Below are positions 1 to 13,309 of a stretch of 64,000 nt of DNA, one piece after another. A model generated the notes under the pieces. It ran no database searches. It was not told the origin of the DNA and saw only the letters and a program-made list of their open reading frames with translations. Both the position numbers and the translations under genes were made by a program. Position 1 is the first letter of the stretch. The number at the start of each line of letters is the position of its first letter. The DNA is from Isoetes taiwanensis (Eukaryota; Streptophyta; Lycopodiopsida; Isoetales; Isoetaceae), in assembly GCA_021234155.1 (NCBI GenBank), contig JAJEKV010000005.1, forward strand, positions 5,995,216 to 6,059,215, written 5' to 3'.

Positions 1-3000
1 TAGTCTGGTGAGGGCATTGGCACGGGTTGTTACATCCGTGCAGGTAAGTGCATGGTCAAACAGTGTTCTAGTTTCACCAGCATTTACATTTAAACTGCAG
101 ACTATTTGTGCTCTCAGGTCCCTGATGCAAATGAAGAAAGCCTTGTAGCTGTTGCTGGAATGTTTAATAGCAAAGCGAAAGGTGATTAAATTCATTATGC
201 AATGCCTTTGTATATAAGCACAATTTGTGGACAGAACTTATTATGCTTGTTTGTGTTATTTATGTAGTCTTTCTTAGGAAACATGAAAGCTCGACTTTCT
301 ATCTAGCTATGAGATGGAATTTTTGGAAGGACTTGATTGCTGATACTGGATTATAGTTTTCATGTATCTAACAAAATGATACAAAATGAGGATGAATCTA
401 TGTATAAAAGAGAGGGTATAAAGTCCTTTTCATCATCCACATATATCTTACTTAACTTCTGTTCATGAGCAGGCATTGAATGGGCAATGGAATAGATTAT
501 GGCATTGAATGGCATAATCTATGATACTAGATTATAGTTTTCATGTATTTAACAAACTGATACAAAATGAGGATGAATCTGTATAAAAGAGAGGGTATAA
601 AGTCCTTTTTGTCATCCACATATATCTTACTTCTGTTCATGAGCAGGCATTGAATGGGCAATGGAATACGACGCGAGTGGTGCATCTGTTGTTGTGGCAA
701 GTGAAGCTCATGCAATAACATTGGCAGTTGAGGGGCTTTTGGGGGTTGTCTTCACAGTGGCGACTTTGACTGACGAGGCAGTAGAAGCCGGGGAGGTATT
801 TCTGACTTGGTCCCTCTAACAACATGATGGAGATCTTGCCGTTCCGTTCTTTTGGCTAACACATTGCATTCAGGTCTCATCTCCTAGATGTGAAAGTTCA
901 TCTTCTTCATTAGAGATGCGGCAGATGGGCGAACTTTCAAAAATCTGTGTCTCAATGGTTAACTCAGTTTGGCGTACCCTGTTGGAGGCCCTCTCTCTAA
1001 TGCTCTCAAGGTGATTTATTTTCTGTTACTTGTTCGTCATCCCGGCAACAGTCACTGGAAACGTATTGGCTAAAGCTGGACAGAACAGGACATTGCAGAC
1101 TGACTATATTCGGAGATATACATGGCTTTTTACAGGTGCCAAGGTGAAGCAATAGTCTTGGAGATCTTAAAGGGTTATCAGGCATTTACCCAGGTGGATG
1201 CGACGTTTTTAGAGTCTTGTCCATGGCGTTGTCTTCTTTCTTTGACTTGCTGATTGCTTTCTAATTTGCAGGCTTGTGGTGTACTTCAAATACTTGATCC
1301 ACGTGATGCCTTTCTTGCTTCATTGTGTAAATTCACGCTTATCCAGTCAAATGATTTCAGGTAGCTAATATTCTTTGATTATTTCATATGGGTTGGCAAA
1401 AATGCAGAGTACTAGTTTACCAGATCAGGACGCGGGAAACTTGATCTTTAAAGTAAAGATTGAAAAGATGAAGTGGTTCTTTATGCATTTAAGACTCAGT
1501 CCTACTCCTGTTATTAGTTCCTTTCAATCTACAGCAATATTATTCAACTTTACGAAGTTTGCCCTCACGTATATTATTCTGGACTCTGTTTCCACTTCCC
1601 AACTACTCTTGAGAAACTTTTGTTCTTGTAGAATGAAGACTTCTTGCATCAGTAGGAAATTCTGTCAGGTCAAGTGACCGGAGCCATGATTCATTGTTCA
1701 GGTTCTCTTCCCCAACCACTTTTGAGAAACTTTTGATCTTGTAGAATGAAGTCTCCTTGAAAATTCTGTCGGGTAAGTGACCGGATCCATAATTCATTGT
1801 TCAGGTTCTTCAGCGTTACAATTAGGAAAATTTGAATCAGAACACTTTCTCTCAATTAAAAGGCAGGCTGAATTGCCTTGTCTGAGTTCGGCATTAGCCC
1901 AAACGCCTGGCATTTGCATGGGATCAGAAAATCCAAATGAATGGGACGTCAATCACAGAGTTAACACATTTTTCGACTATAGAATTTAAATAATGATGGC
2001 AGAACTTGGGAAACTTCAACTGACATAAGCTCAAAGGAAGGAAAGCAAAGCAGGTTTTTGGGCTGAAAGGGATTTATTCGAATCAGGGAAAAAAGGAAAG
2101 AAAGATTGTAATAACATCGACGAGATGCCACTTGGGTCTATGAGACCAATTATACAGCAATCATGACAGCTAGGGGCGCATTGCAGCCTTCTAGATATGT
2201 TGCATGAAAATGAAGGAAGGAAAACTAAACCATTGAAATTAGGAAACTTTTGTCCTTTCCCTGGCCACTGGCTCAAAGCATGAAGTGAACAGACTTGTTT
2301 TTTCTTTTAAAGACTGCTTATGTTTTTTCTTTGCTGCCGGCTTCCATTTTCTTGACACTTTCTTGGTTACCCTCTGGAGGTCTGATTAGATGCCCCAGGA
2401 AGAGGACCTGACTTCCGTTTGTTATTATTATCACCTCCAATGAGAAAGAGAGTGATCTGCCTTTGTGTAGGGTCATTTTCCTGTCCAGCTCTTCCCCCAA
2501 CCTGCTCCTTCAACAAATTTCTTATATAAACAGTCATCTGGTGAAGCAAAAGAGCTATACGTTTCTGGTCCTCATATCTGATGAGTTTTGAGAGGGAAGT
2601 AGGTACCCGAAACAGGCAACGGAACCTGCCCCGTATTTCATTATATACTGGACATGTAAAGATGAAATGTTTCTCAGACACAATGGCATTCAACTGACAC
2701 AATCTGCCTCTTCGAGCGCGCGACCTTAGGTCTCCTCCACATCTAGCCTCAATCTCAAGCTGATGAGATGAGACTCTGAGCTGACCAATAGCATGTCTCA
2801 CTTTATGTGCTAGGTAAATAAATACCCTGGTCGCTCGATGAAACCATCTTCTCTGATCTCAAGGAAGTGATCTTTGTAAAATTGCATCTTGGTGGGAAGA
2901 TCACTTGGAGTTAGTCCTTGATATGTATGAGAATTCCAGATTATATCTTTTTGAAGTATCTTTTAAGCTCTAAGTTTTACTGCAGTATTGGCTGCAGCCA

Positions 3001-6000
3001 TGTAATATTGGAAGGGAGGCAGGTTTCCCAAACCAAAGCCCACTGCAATGCCTCTGGGAAGTAATGTTGATGTGAAAATGATGCTGATAGTTTATGTTTT
3101 AGAGTTTTTAGTGTTCTGTAGCAAATTGGCCAAATGCCAAATGCCAAACGCAGCTGTTTATGGATGTTTGCACCAAACAAAGGCCACCCCATGTCATACG
3201 CTTTTTTCTTTCAAGTCAACTAATAGATTTCGGGAGATCTTTGATGAGAGAGAAAGAAAGAAAGAGTTTATTAACGTCTATGGATACCCTTAGGTTCGTC
3301 TATGGATGATACCCTTAGGTTCTATGAGACCAAATATATACGTCAATTCTTCATCAAACCCTGCATGCATGAATTCTTCATCAAACCTTTCTCTTCCTTT
3401 AATGTGTGAACCTTTTGTTTTACATTATCATGTTTGATTCTTAGTACTGACAGTTTGTAAAATTAGTGTCAGCAATGCAGGTCCTCCTTCTCCCTTGTTA
3501 AAACGCTTTGATCAATCTTTAGAGCTTCAAGAAGTGGTTATTTTGACGCCAAAGAATGTACAGGTACAGAGCTTTAGTGTCTTGTGCCTTTCGGCTTTGT
3601 CAGTTCAGAATCTGTTTGGTTCTTTATTCTCTGTAGTAATTGTTACCATGGAATAACTGGGGGGTTCTAGAAGATGGAATAGCCATGGGCATCATTTATG
3701 ACTAAATGATATTATACAGTGAATTAAGCCTGCTAGGTTTGCAACGATGGAGGTATATACATGGCAGAAGCATAGAGAGACCTGTGATTGCAGACAGGCT
3801 GGATGGGCATGAATGGGTTTCTGAAGGCATTTGGGACGAAAATATGGGAGGGTAAACATGCAATAGTGCTTCTGTGCAGGACACGGGCTTTTTGAAGATT
3901 TCATTGTGCATTATGAAAAGCTGTAGTAAATGATCTATACAAAACACATAAGCACAATATGTGAGCACTTTAATATACAGATGGTTGTGGTTTTAGTGGA
4001 ATTCCGCCTCTATATAGGTCTACTACGATCACCGGACTATGATATTTGGTTTGTTGGCCCATATCATAAACTTTAGCTGCAAGCATATGCTCTAAAAAGA
4101 ATAGTATGGTTGTTCTATAAGGCAATATGAATTTCATTTAATACCATTTTAATCTCAGAATGTTTCCAACGTTGGATTCATGTAGTTGATTCCCCTTTTC
4201 TTTCAGGCTTTGAGGACACTTTTCAATATCGCTCATCGTCTTGATAGTGTTCTAGGATCATCATGGTTGCCGGTATGTGCTCTTTCAGTAAAAGAGAATC
4301 TTCCAGTAAAAGAGAAACTTTCAAACGTATATGTGTATCTGCATGTTTCAGATTTTAGAAACTTTGGCTATGCTTGATCGCGTAATTCATTCTCCACATG
4401 CAACCACCCAGGTTAGTTATCTTCTTCCAATGCTTGGAGGGGTTTTTGATGACTGGCTGTTGCTTATGGTGGCATATATATGTGTGTAGGAAGTTTCAGC
4501 TGTGGTCCCTCGGCTCGCTCGAGAGCAGAGCACCCAATCTAGCGACTTCAATATTTTGTCCACGTTAGACTCGCAGGTAGTGCCATGGCTCTCTCATATG
4601 GGCATTTTTTGTTTTGCCTGACGCAGGTTTTTGATTTTGTAGCTTTTTGAGAGTTCCTCAATGATGAGTGCATCAGCCGTCCATTCGTTGCTTGCTGGAT
4701 TGCGGCAGGTGTCAAACAGTGCACTAAATGGCCTTCCCTCAGGTCTTGGCCAGGCCGCAACTGGGAATACAGGAGCTGGTACATCAAATGTTCAGGTTCC
4801 GCAAAGTGGCGCAAAATTGTTTGCAGTGGAACGCATGATTGCAATACTTTCTAATAATCTCTATCGTATGTTTCTCTTACCTCCAAGAAAATGCTACTTT
4901 GCATTCCCTTTGTAAATAATTATTATTGTCAGAGCCAGTGCAGTAGATGAATTAACTTCTGTAGAGAGTCATAGACAGAGTCATTGTTTTCCCTGCTTGG
5001 AAGCATTTGCAACAAGAAAACTTGGGTTCCCCGTTCTCCCTGTGCGAATGGTTCTTCCTCTTTGAGCAACAATTGGGTCTGTTGCAGTTGGCAGTATCCC
5101 TAGCAAAAGGAGCACAAGTTCGTCTAGATGCCTCTTGCTGCACTGCACTCTTGCTTATGAATTCATCCATAGACTTAAAATGAACGAGAAATGCTATCTT
5201 GCAACGAGAAATGCTATCTTGCAACGAGAAATGCTATCTTGAGATTGCATTGCATTTTGTTGGAAAGTCTCAAGAAATGCTCAGTCATCCCCAAACGTTC
5301 AACACTCAGGAGGCAGGATAATTTTCTCCAAGATGGCATTCTGGTTGTGTGGCAATTTATCGGCAGCCTTGAAAGTACAGAAGTTTCAACCAAGAAAGAC
5401 TTGTGAAATTCCTAAGCTCCTATATCAGTCTTAATATATAAATTTAGGATAGCGCTATGAAGTTAGTGTGTAACTTTTCCATCATTTTGTACAAGACTGT
5501 TACCATGGTCAAGGCCTAGATCTAGGGAGGGAAATCTTGCGTTGAACTTTTAGGCATTGTCTCACTATCAATAATTCAAAATCTACTAGCTCTGCAAGAT
5601 GTGCATCAAGGAGTTTTAACGCATGTAATGAATTTGCTCAGGGTCAGAATTGCTGTGGGACGAAATGACAGCGCATTTTATTGAGGTTGGTCATCCAATT
5701 TTGTGTTCCTGAGGGTCATTATTTCACTCACATTTTCCTTTCGTTCAGTTGGCAGAACATGAAAGCTCTCAGGTCAGAAGTGTTGCCCTTGATGCATTGG
5801 ACCGGTCTATATGCCTTGTTCTAGATTGCGAACAAATAAAACGAGATGCCATTGTTGCGGGGGATTCAAAAAATGATATACAAGCAGCCAGCCCCATATC
5901 TGGTGTATGGTTTAAGTCTGATGCCTTTGAATGCCAAGTTATTTTGCCTCTAGAAACACTATATAATGTGAGTCAATATACTGAAGTTCGTGGTGGCTCT

Positions 6001-9000
6001 TTGAGAATTCTATTGCACGTGATAGAGGTATGGTGAATTGCATTACTTTTATTGAGCTTATAAGCACTCAACTCCCAATGTCTAAGCATCGATCTTATAT
6101 TCAGAGACATGGGGAAAAGCTTCATCATAGCTGGCCGAGCATTTTAGATCTCTTGAGGTAAATATATATTCAATATTATATGAGCTGTCTCTGGTAGCTG
6201 CCATTTTAATCTCAGATGATGGAAGAAATGACTACTGAAGCTATAAAACCTTAAAAGCGTACATGACGAAGGATATGCACTATAGATTATCTGCAATGGT
6301 TGAGGTTACCTCTTATAGTAATTTTTTCCAGTACTCTAGTAGACAAGTCGGTAGTCGAGTTGGGCTTATGCAAGAACTTCCTTGTCCATGAAGCACAGAG
6401 CAGCTACAAAAGCAGCAATTACGGTGCATTCTGGTTTTAAAAATATTGGTGCAGCTGAATGTGGAACCAGAACAGAAAGAAATTTGAGAAACATAAAATC
6501 TGGTGATATGGATATAATGGTGAAAACATGCCTCTTGTTAAAATCCATTAACAAAGAGAAGAGAGATATTCTTTTGGACAGCTGAAGAATCTCCACCAGA
6601 AGGATGATGGCCCTATAACTGAACAAAGTTATAGGAGACTAAATTTGCTTGGTCCCTCCACCTGGACTATTAGCTCCAATGCATGCAGTGGCAAGAATTT
6701 TAATCTCATAAATCGTAAATTCTGTTTATGCTGAGTTCCTGCTTAGAAAATCCCTTTTTACTAACATATTCTTGAAACTGAAATGGCAGATCCGTAGCTA
6801 ATACGTCAGAAAAAGATTTTGTGCCTTTGGGATTTCAGGTAAAAGTTCAACATATCTTGGCTAGGTTTGGTTTGCTTAAATTTTCACTAGTAAGAGATTA
6901 GTAAGAAGCCAATATTAACCTTTTTATTCATTCTGCAGAGTTATGTGTCATGATGAAAATTAACAATTTTATGTTTTCTGCAGAGCTTACGTGTGATTAT
7001 GAATGATGGGCTTCTGTCTATTCCATCTAGTGCATTAGACATGTATGTTGCCAGCTAATGTGTTTTTTTATTATTTTGATATTCTGCGCAAAGCTCATGC
7101 TGCACGTATTCTCTTATTTTCAGGTGCGTGGAAGTTGCTGGGGCATATGGTGCTCAAAAGACTGATATAAATATTAGCTTGACAGCTATAGGGCTTCTGT
7201 GGGCAACCTCTGACTTTTTTGCAAGAGGAGTTGATTCTGATAACGTTCAAAAATGTGGAATACGTATGTGGTACCTTTAAATGCACATGGCAATTGTCGC
7301 AAAGTTGATGCTAATTACTGTATTTGCAGGGCCTCGGTCAAGCCATACGGATGGACAAATATCATTGCGTGAAAATGACGAATCAGTTATTGACACTGTT
7401 AAAGTAGATATTCCACCATTAACTGAAGCGTTACATTTGACAACAATTTCTGGGCAAAGGTTGGATATGGATTGCAACAAGCTACTACTCGCAGTATTTG
7501 GTGTTATTCAGGGTCTTGGGACAGATGAAAGGCCCGAGGTATATTCTACTTTACTCCCAACAAATGTTACCACCTATTCTGTCAATCATAGAGTAGCTTC
7601 AGATTTTAAACAGAGGATCCTGGGTGTTTGATTCATGCTGCTTGCTATGTGATATAACATTCTCTTTGCCCCAACCCTATGGCTGTCGCTTAATCCTGGC
7701 GGTCCACTGTTTGAAGCAGATTTATTAAGCTGTTATTCCATGAAATGGAAATTACTTAGTCTTCCTTTTGAACCACCTCAAATGCACATTGGGGTTGGTA
7801 CCCAACCAAATATTGAGATTTGCTGGCGTGAGAGGGTGCCTAAGCTTATTGGATTGAAGAGAGTGCATGGATAAGGTACATATCTATCAAGGAGACGGTT
7901 ACAGATATAATTGTGTCCTAGCAACGAACTTAACATGTCGCAATTTGTGTGCTAAAAGAGGATTTAATTACACTGAGCTGGATGAAACCATCTTCTTCAA
8001 TCTCAAGAAAGTAATCTTTGGAGTCAACCATGTCTCTGATGGATACATGTGTTCCAGATCATGTTGGATAAGCTGTTTCATCTGCTTCACCAACAATGTA
8101 GTGGTAAGACGCAACTGGTTTCACATGGAATCCCATCGAGGCAGCCCACAGAGATGGCTTTGCAAACCAGCATTTTTTGACGCCCTTTTCAGCCAACCCT
8201 TTTGAAGAGTTGAAATCGAGCCATTGAAGTCTTTTTTATTTGCATGATGATTGGAATATGTGTAGACACAAGTTGGAATGCTTGCAAATTTTTCCAAAAT
8301 CCTCGGATGAGGAAATGCTTTGCTCATAGTCATTTTTGACAAGAAATAGATCTGAACCCTCTCTATTTGTAACCATTCCTGGCCATTTTTCACATCACAG
8401 CTCCATATAAAGCACTGAAGAGACTCTTAAAATTAGAATATGCTCTCTAACATGGCCAGCAAAGCTTAGCCTTCTATAAGCTGTGAAGGCTAAAGATAGA
8501 ACTTTTAACTCCCAGTATAACCTCAGCTAATAACTGACCCATAAAGAAGTGCATGCATATGGCGTGTTGACCACTATCTTCTCTGTTTTGTCCAAAATTC
8601 ACCTCGCTTTCTGCACAAATTTCTGTAGTGCTAGTAAGTGGCGTTGATGGCTCTTTGAGGACAAGGATATGAGTACCATATCATCTGCATCTCATCAATA
8701 TTTATTGGCCAAAGAGTGTCATATTCCATACTGCTGGCATCAAACTTTAACTTTAAATTATACTTCAAATCAAGTAAGCAATAACAAATATGTCATTGCT
8801 TACTTGATTATGGATTTGTGCTTATTTATTTTGCCAGAATCAAGTGCTTGCTTCTTTTCCATCTAAGATGATTGTAGTTGTGATTTGACTCAAAATATTA
8901 TACTCTCTATGGAGGAAGTTAAAAGTACAATTCTATGTCCCTGAGGATAAGTTGTTCATTGTAGGTGCGTAATTCTGCAATCAGGACATTATTTCAATCT

Positions 9001-11972
9001 TTAAGCAGTCATGGTTACCAGCTTTCAACAGAAATGTGGGAGCACTGCTTATGGAATTTAGTGTTTCCTCTTGTTGATACCGTGCGCCACTTGGTACATA
9101 CTAGAAGCTTTATGATAAATGATTTGTACATGTATTTATGCCGGACTAATGTCGTTGTGCATGTTCTTAGGCTGCATCTTCATCAAATGATGAATGGACA
9201 GGCAGGCAACTAGGTGTTCAAGGTGGAAAACCTGTTCATATGCTTGTGCACCATAGGTAATGTCTCTTCCAAAACAGATGTTGATTATGTCAGTAGTTTT
9301 ATGCGTCTCTTAATTTGGTCTACTTTCTGTCAAATTGTAGCCGTAATACAGAACAGAAGCAGTGGGATGAGACGTTAGTTCTGGTCCTCAATGGGATTAG
9401 TCGTATTTTAAGGCCCTTCTTTCTCTATTTTCAGACTCTTAACAATTTTAAGGAAGGTAATTTCTTATCCAGAATATATAAAATATTGCCTGCATGGTGT
9501 AGCTGCGGATTTATACCAATTGGGTCATTTTAGGATGGATGTCGCTTATTTCATTCTTCGAGGAAAGTATGCTGACAAATAGCAAGGAGGTAGCTTTAGC
9601 AGGGATTAGTGCATTACAGACTTCTATTCTTGTGCATGCTGCAAAGGTAGGTCCCAGAAAGACTCTCTATTTTATGACCTTTCTAGTATGTGTTCAATGA
9701 TGAATGCACGTGCAGGGAAATATCCCAAGTGTTTATTTCCAGGCTGCGTTTGCAACATATGAGAAAGTTACTCTTGCTGCAGCTCTTTCGAAAAGTAAAG
9801 TTGCGCCTAAAGCAAAACAAGAACTTTTGCAGAATTTGGGTATTGTCTCTCAATGACACAGTTAACGTAGAAATGCTCAAGTTTTATAGTAGTTCTATCA
9901 TTACAATTTTGCAGCGGAGCTTTATGCTCAAGCATATTCAATTTTTGAAGACAGCAACTATCTCAAGATGCTTGCATTGGTTGACCTTTTAGTTCGATAT
10001 TCTGCAATATCATCTGATAGGGATGTTGTTAACCAGGTTTGTTGTGTCTGGTCAGTTAATTTATTTCTCTGCTTTGGAACTTGTATTTAACCTGCTCGGC
10101 GGGTTATGACAGGGGAAGATCACAGCCGTCCAACGAACTGCATTAAATGCTCTTCCAGTAATGAGACCTTTAGATCGATTATCTTCCTTCTGGCCAGTGT
10201 TTGTGGAACAAATTTTGGCCTATCTTCCTGGAGGCGAGAAAATAAATTGTTTGCACTGCAAATCACTCCAGGCCCGTTTTATGAAGGAAGAATTTGAATG
10301 CAGTCCTCAAGTTCTTAACGGGACAGCATTGCAGTTTGAGTTCCCTATTATGAATGATGAAGAGAAGGCCCTTTGTGGTCCTCCATCCATTTCAGATTCA
10401 CAGCTCTATTATGCAAAATATGCAAGTGGTGGAGTTATCACTCCTGCATTTGCAGAAAAAGTTCTGGACATCATTACTAATATTCAGAGCCTTATGCCAG
10501 GAAATATCCATGTGTATTTGTCACCAAAGATAGTGGCAGCACTGGGCAGGTTGTTGCACTGGCTGTGTTGCAGTAGCCAAATCAATCTGCTTCTTTTCTT
10601 GCTCTTGTTTGTACATTGTTAACAAACTCTTAATATGTGTAGGTGCATGGCTACAAGAAGGGATAATCCTCATTCATCCTTATGGAGGAAGGCCGCACAA
10701 TCTTTTATTAAGATCCTTGATCAACAAGTTGGAGATAGCGTAGAAAGATTGTCAGGAGCAGATCCAAATAATAGGCTTCAGTATTGGAAGGAGTTGGCTG
10801 ATTTGTACGAGAGCTTTTTAGTTGGTACATGTGGGCGTGCAGTTGTCCTTCCTGCTGGGGAGTCCTTATCGGCAGAAGCACTGAAATCAGATGAACAACT
10901 GGAAACTTCTATTCTTGATGGGCTTTGTGAGAAGGTGTTTGCATCCTGTGATGATGCTCCAGAAGAGGTTGGCCAAACTTATTTCAATGGCTTTCTAACA
11001 TGGAAACTAGGCTTAGACTCTTCATAATCCGTAGCTTTGTGATTTTCCTCTCAATATGCTATATGACAGTTCTCTGATCTCATCTGTCACTGTCGTTTAA
11101 AGATAATTTGTCAAAGATTTACCCGACTTTCTGCTTTTCTGCCGTCTAATTTGGATCTATTCATTCATAGATTATCAAACGTCTTATCACCATTATCGAT
11201 CAATGTGCAAATCGAACATCAGCCTTACCAATTGAAAGTGCATTTCTTCTTCCACCTCACTGTGGCAGGTTCTCATTATTGTGTTTACAGAAACTCTTCC
11301 GCATCTGCAGGCAAGTTTATAGATATAAGTTTAAGCCTGGTAGTCATTAATTTTTTATGTTTCTCTAATTATTACTCTACATGCAACAGTGGTGAATTTA
11401 GCAGCAATGCAGCAAGGCTGGTGGTTAGTAAGCTTGCCTTACCTGTATTAATATTGCGATCCGATGGCATCTTGCGGCGATTCTCAGAAGATGAGAATCG
11501 TATAGGTAAGATGAACGCTTCGTTTCCTACTTCAGATTAGTTCCAACTGTTATCTGCTCTTTATTTGGAACAGATAGTACCTTATTGCCACCAGTAAGGA
11601 TCAACGAGTTGCTTTTTCTGCTTGAAGAGCTTGAAAAGCTAGTTCTTCATCCAGCAGTGGCGACTTGTTTGTCGCATCAGGAAGTTGCCAACATACCAAT
11701 GGATCTGAAAAGATTTCCAGGAGGTGAAAAGCTTGTTGCGGACTGCAGGCGTGCACATTTGCTTTTCTTGTTTTCACCTCTATGTGAATTAGTTATATCA
11801 AGGTAAAGAGCTCCCGAGTTTTTGTATTTATAATTTTTGATGGTTTGGTTTCTCTAATGGTGCAATGCGGGTTTGCAGAGAGTCTAAAGTCTCTGGACTT
11901 TTGCACTTGATTCTGAAACATATTGGATCTGAGCTAGGTCTCATTCAGGGGACACAGAGAGGATTGTCTTAG
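1..11972 (+). CDS. MON2: MON2-like ARM/HEAT-repeat trafficking protein, 3' part (30 exons, 5' end outside window)
   Basis: MON2 is a Sec7/BIG-like large HEAT-repeat scaffold without a Sec7 domain, acting in Golgi/endosome trafficking. Exons: 1-43, 118-181, 647-795, 874-1010, 1136-1193, 1272-1360, 3473-3563, 4207-4272, 4352-4411, 4490-4576, 4643-4865, 5642-5685, 5749-6027, 6105-6157, 6790-6838, 6984-7042, 7124-7263, 7330-7538, 8965-9093, 9171-9256, 9341-9456, 9534-9646, 9716-9839, 9915-10036, 10113-10549, 10643-10967, 11171-11310, 11390-11505, 11574-11802, 11879-11972. They sum to 3931 nt, i.e. 1309 codons plus stop with no frame break, and all borders are GT-AG except a GC donor at 11311. Recognisable blocks include [79 protein letters not shown] and [15 protein letters not shown], all in the order I remember for plant MON2 homologues. 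About 300-350 N-terminal residues are missing to the left. The gene looks functional. Confidence 0.93.
344..676 (+). repeat. Intronic tandem duplication with decoy splice acceptor
   Basis: About 150 bp is present twice in MON2 intron 2 at a spacing of 174-180 bp. The second copy runs into the true exon at 647. The first copy includes the same acceptor context (gagcag followed by gcattgaatgggcaatgg at about 467-494) and then TAG in the exon frame, so splicing to it would give eight codons and a stop. Confidence 0.85.
1590..1815 (+). repeat. Tandem duplication, about 113 bp period, in MON2 intron 6
   Basis: Two copies of a segment that contains cttgtagaatgaag, a pyrimidine tract, gtgaccgga and attcattgttcaggttctt lie side by side. 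No coding meaning was seen; it belongs to a 2.1-kb intron (1361-3472) that is otherwise repeat debris. Confidence 0.75.
2318..3192 (-). mobile_element. LINE (non-LTR retrotransposon) 3' fragment in MON2 intron 6
   Basis: On the minus strand, 2801-2367 encodes a stretch ending [16 protein letters not shown], which looks like the zinc-binding segment found after the reverse transcriptase in plant LINEs (His...Cys-Pro followed by aromatic/Ile-Arg). A further upstream piece (about 3060-2980) reads like the ALVWE segment of the same polyprotein. The order is right for one element lying antisense to the host gene. Frames are broken, so it is a dead copy, removed with the intron. Family assignment rests on the pattern only. 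Confidence 0.55.
3564..4206 (+). other. MON2 intron 7, no internal gene seen
   Basis: This 643-base intron is AT-rich, and I see no coding signal, array or clear mobile element in it. Confidence 0.6.
5183..5240 (+). repeat. 20-bp tandem repeat x3 in MON2 intron 11
   Basis: The unit aacgagaaatgctatcttgc is repeated almost perfectly three times. It lies within the 776-base intron 4866-5641, which otherwise shows nothing recognisable. Confidence 0.85.
6158..6789 (+). other. MON2 intron 14, no internal gene seen
   Basis: A 632-base intron between two short exons. Reading frames on both strands are short and without family motifs. Confidence 0.6.
6937..6966 (+). repeat. Decoy copy of an exon start just upstream of MON2 exon 16
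   Basis: The 30 bases from tctgcagag resemble those at the true junction (6978 onward, tctgcagagcttacgtgtg) and lie about 41 bases before it, as if the acceptor and the start of the exon had been duplicated and then decayed. Confidence 0.55.
7860..8400 (-). mobile_element. Antisense LINE fragment in MON2 intron 18
   Basis: The segment near 7975-8020 (gatgaaaccatcttc...tcaagaaagtaatcttt) matches, with changes, the segment near 2839-2875 in intron 6. In both the minus strand reads like a LINE polyprotein piece (FLEI-E-DGFI). So two introns of this gene hold pieces of the same family in the same orientation. Frames are broken. The rest of intron 18 (7539-8964) shows nothing clear. Confidence 0.45.
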
Positions 11973-13309
11973 AAGGGAGGGAACGATTGTTACCCAGAAA
12001 GAACTTCCAAGTCAAAACAGAATTCTCCTTGCTAGATACGTGTTCGATCAATCGAAAAGCAACATGGAGAAACGTATTAGATGTGCTGCTTTCAACCCAG
12101 TACCAGTATGTCATATGAGCAAATGACATGGTACAAGATTTCTGATAAGAATACAGTGCACCTAACATCTTTTTCTGTTGTATAATTTGAAAAGTCATCC
12201 CAATTTCTATGGCTCCCTTTGCTATGCTGGCAATGATGCAGAACATTTGAAATGATGAGAAGAAGCAGATTACTGAAAAACTATGTTCAGATGGCCCTAT
12301 TAGGCCTCCCATTTAATTTTGTACAGACTGATACGAATATGTATAGTTTGATGTAAATTACATCCTCATTGTAAATGTCAGATAGTTTTTGGCACTTTTT
12401 AGTTTTTGATAGAAAAGGCAAAATTTTATGAAGGAGAACACAGGCATGACGTTATTGGCGTCTACTCTTGGTTTTGATAAGAAGACATGGTTTGAAAAAT
12501 CTCCAGTGACCTTTATATTGATGGACATGAGCTTGTTTTGGGTATATATCCTTGAGGTAAAATGTGATTCTGTCACTTTAAGCTGAAAATTTCTGTGCTG
12601 GCACAGAGACCTTATGACCTTCGGCAATTTAAAGAATTTTCATGTTGCTTAGAGAGGGCAATCTAGTTTCTAAATATTTTAACAAAATTTCAAAAGATGA
12701 GACACTAATTTGAGGACTGTTAATTTACCAGCTTAGAGAGGTATTCCAAGAAGACCACTAGTTACATGATTACAATATGTATTCTATAAACAAATTGCAA
12801 AGTCATGATTGATTTCACTTCAAAGAATCAAGGCATTTGGCAAGAATCTGACGACTTTGGACGGACCTTTAGCAGCATTCCATGTTTTGAAGTTGGCAAT
12901 TTTTGAAATTTAATGATGGTGATGCAATTATGATGACCCCTTTCGTAAATGCAACTTAGGTTGCATTCTGCCATATCCGCCAATGGCATTGCGCCATCTG
13001 GCTAAGGTTCTCTTCCGGAACTTCTGTGAAGCTGAAGAGCAGTGGCAGTTCTTGAAATTACTTGGATTTACCTCAGATTCTGGCGATTTACCTCTCATTC
13101 TGGCCATCTACCTCTCATTCCGATGCTTTCTACCCTCGATTCTGAAGTTTTTACCCCCAATTTTCCTTGAGCTGAGATCCTCTGTTTTTAGTCAAAACCT
13201 AGTGTATAGCCCTGGAACGAATAGGGAATCCTCTTGAACTGAATTTAGCACATGTGGAAGATCCCCAGAATTTTGCAAAGATAAACATATCTGATTGTTT
13301 ATAGAAGCC
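11973..13309 (+). other. MON2 3' UTR and intergenic DNA
   Basis: The sequence after the TAG at 11970 is the expected 3' UTR; no exact poly(A) site could be fixed. After about 12400 no coding signal is seen until the next gene, apart from a dispersed repeat at 12957-13190. Confidence 0.5.
12957..13190 (+). repeat. Dispersed repeat with degenerate 'ttacctctcattc' units, copy 1
   Basis: It begins ggttgcattctgccatatc and ends in short irregular repeats of ttacctctcattctgg. A related sequence lies at 22916-23155. No ends or target duplications could be defined, so the element type is unknown. Confidence 0.6.
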
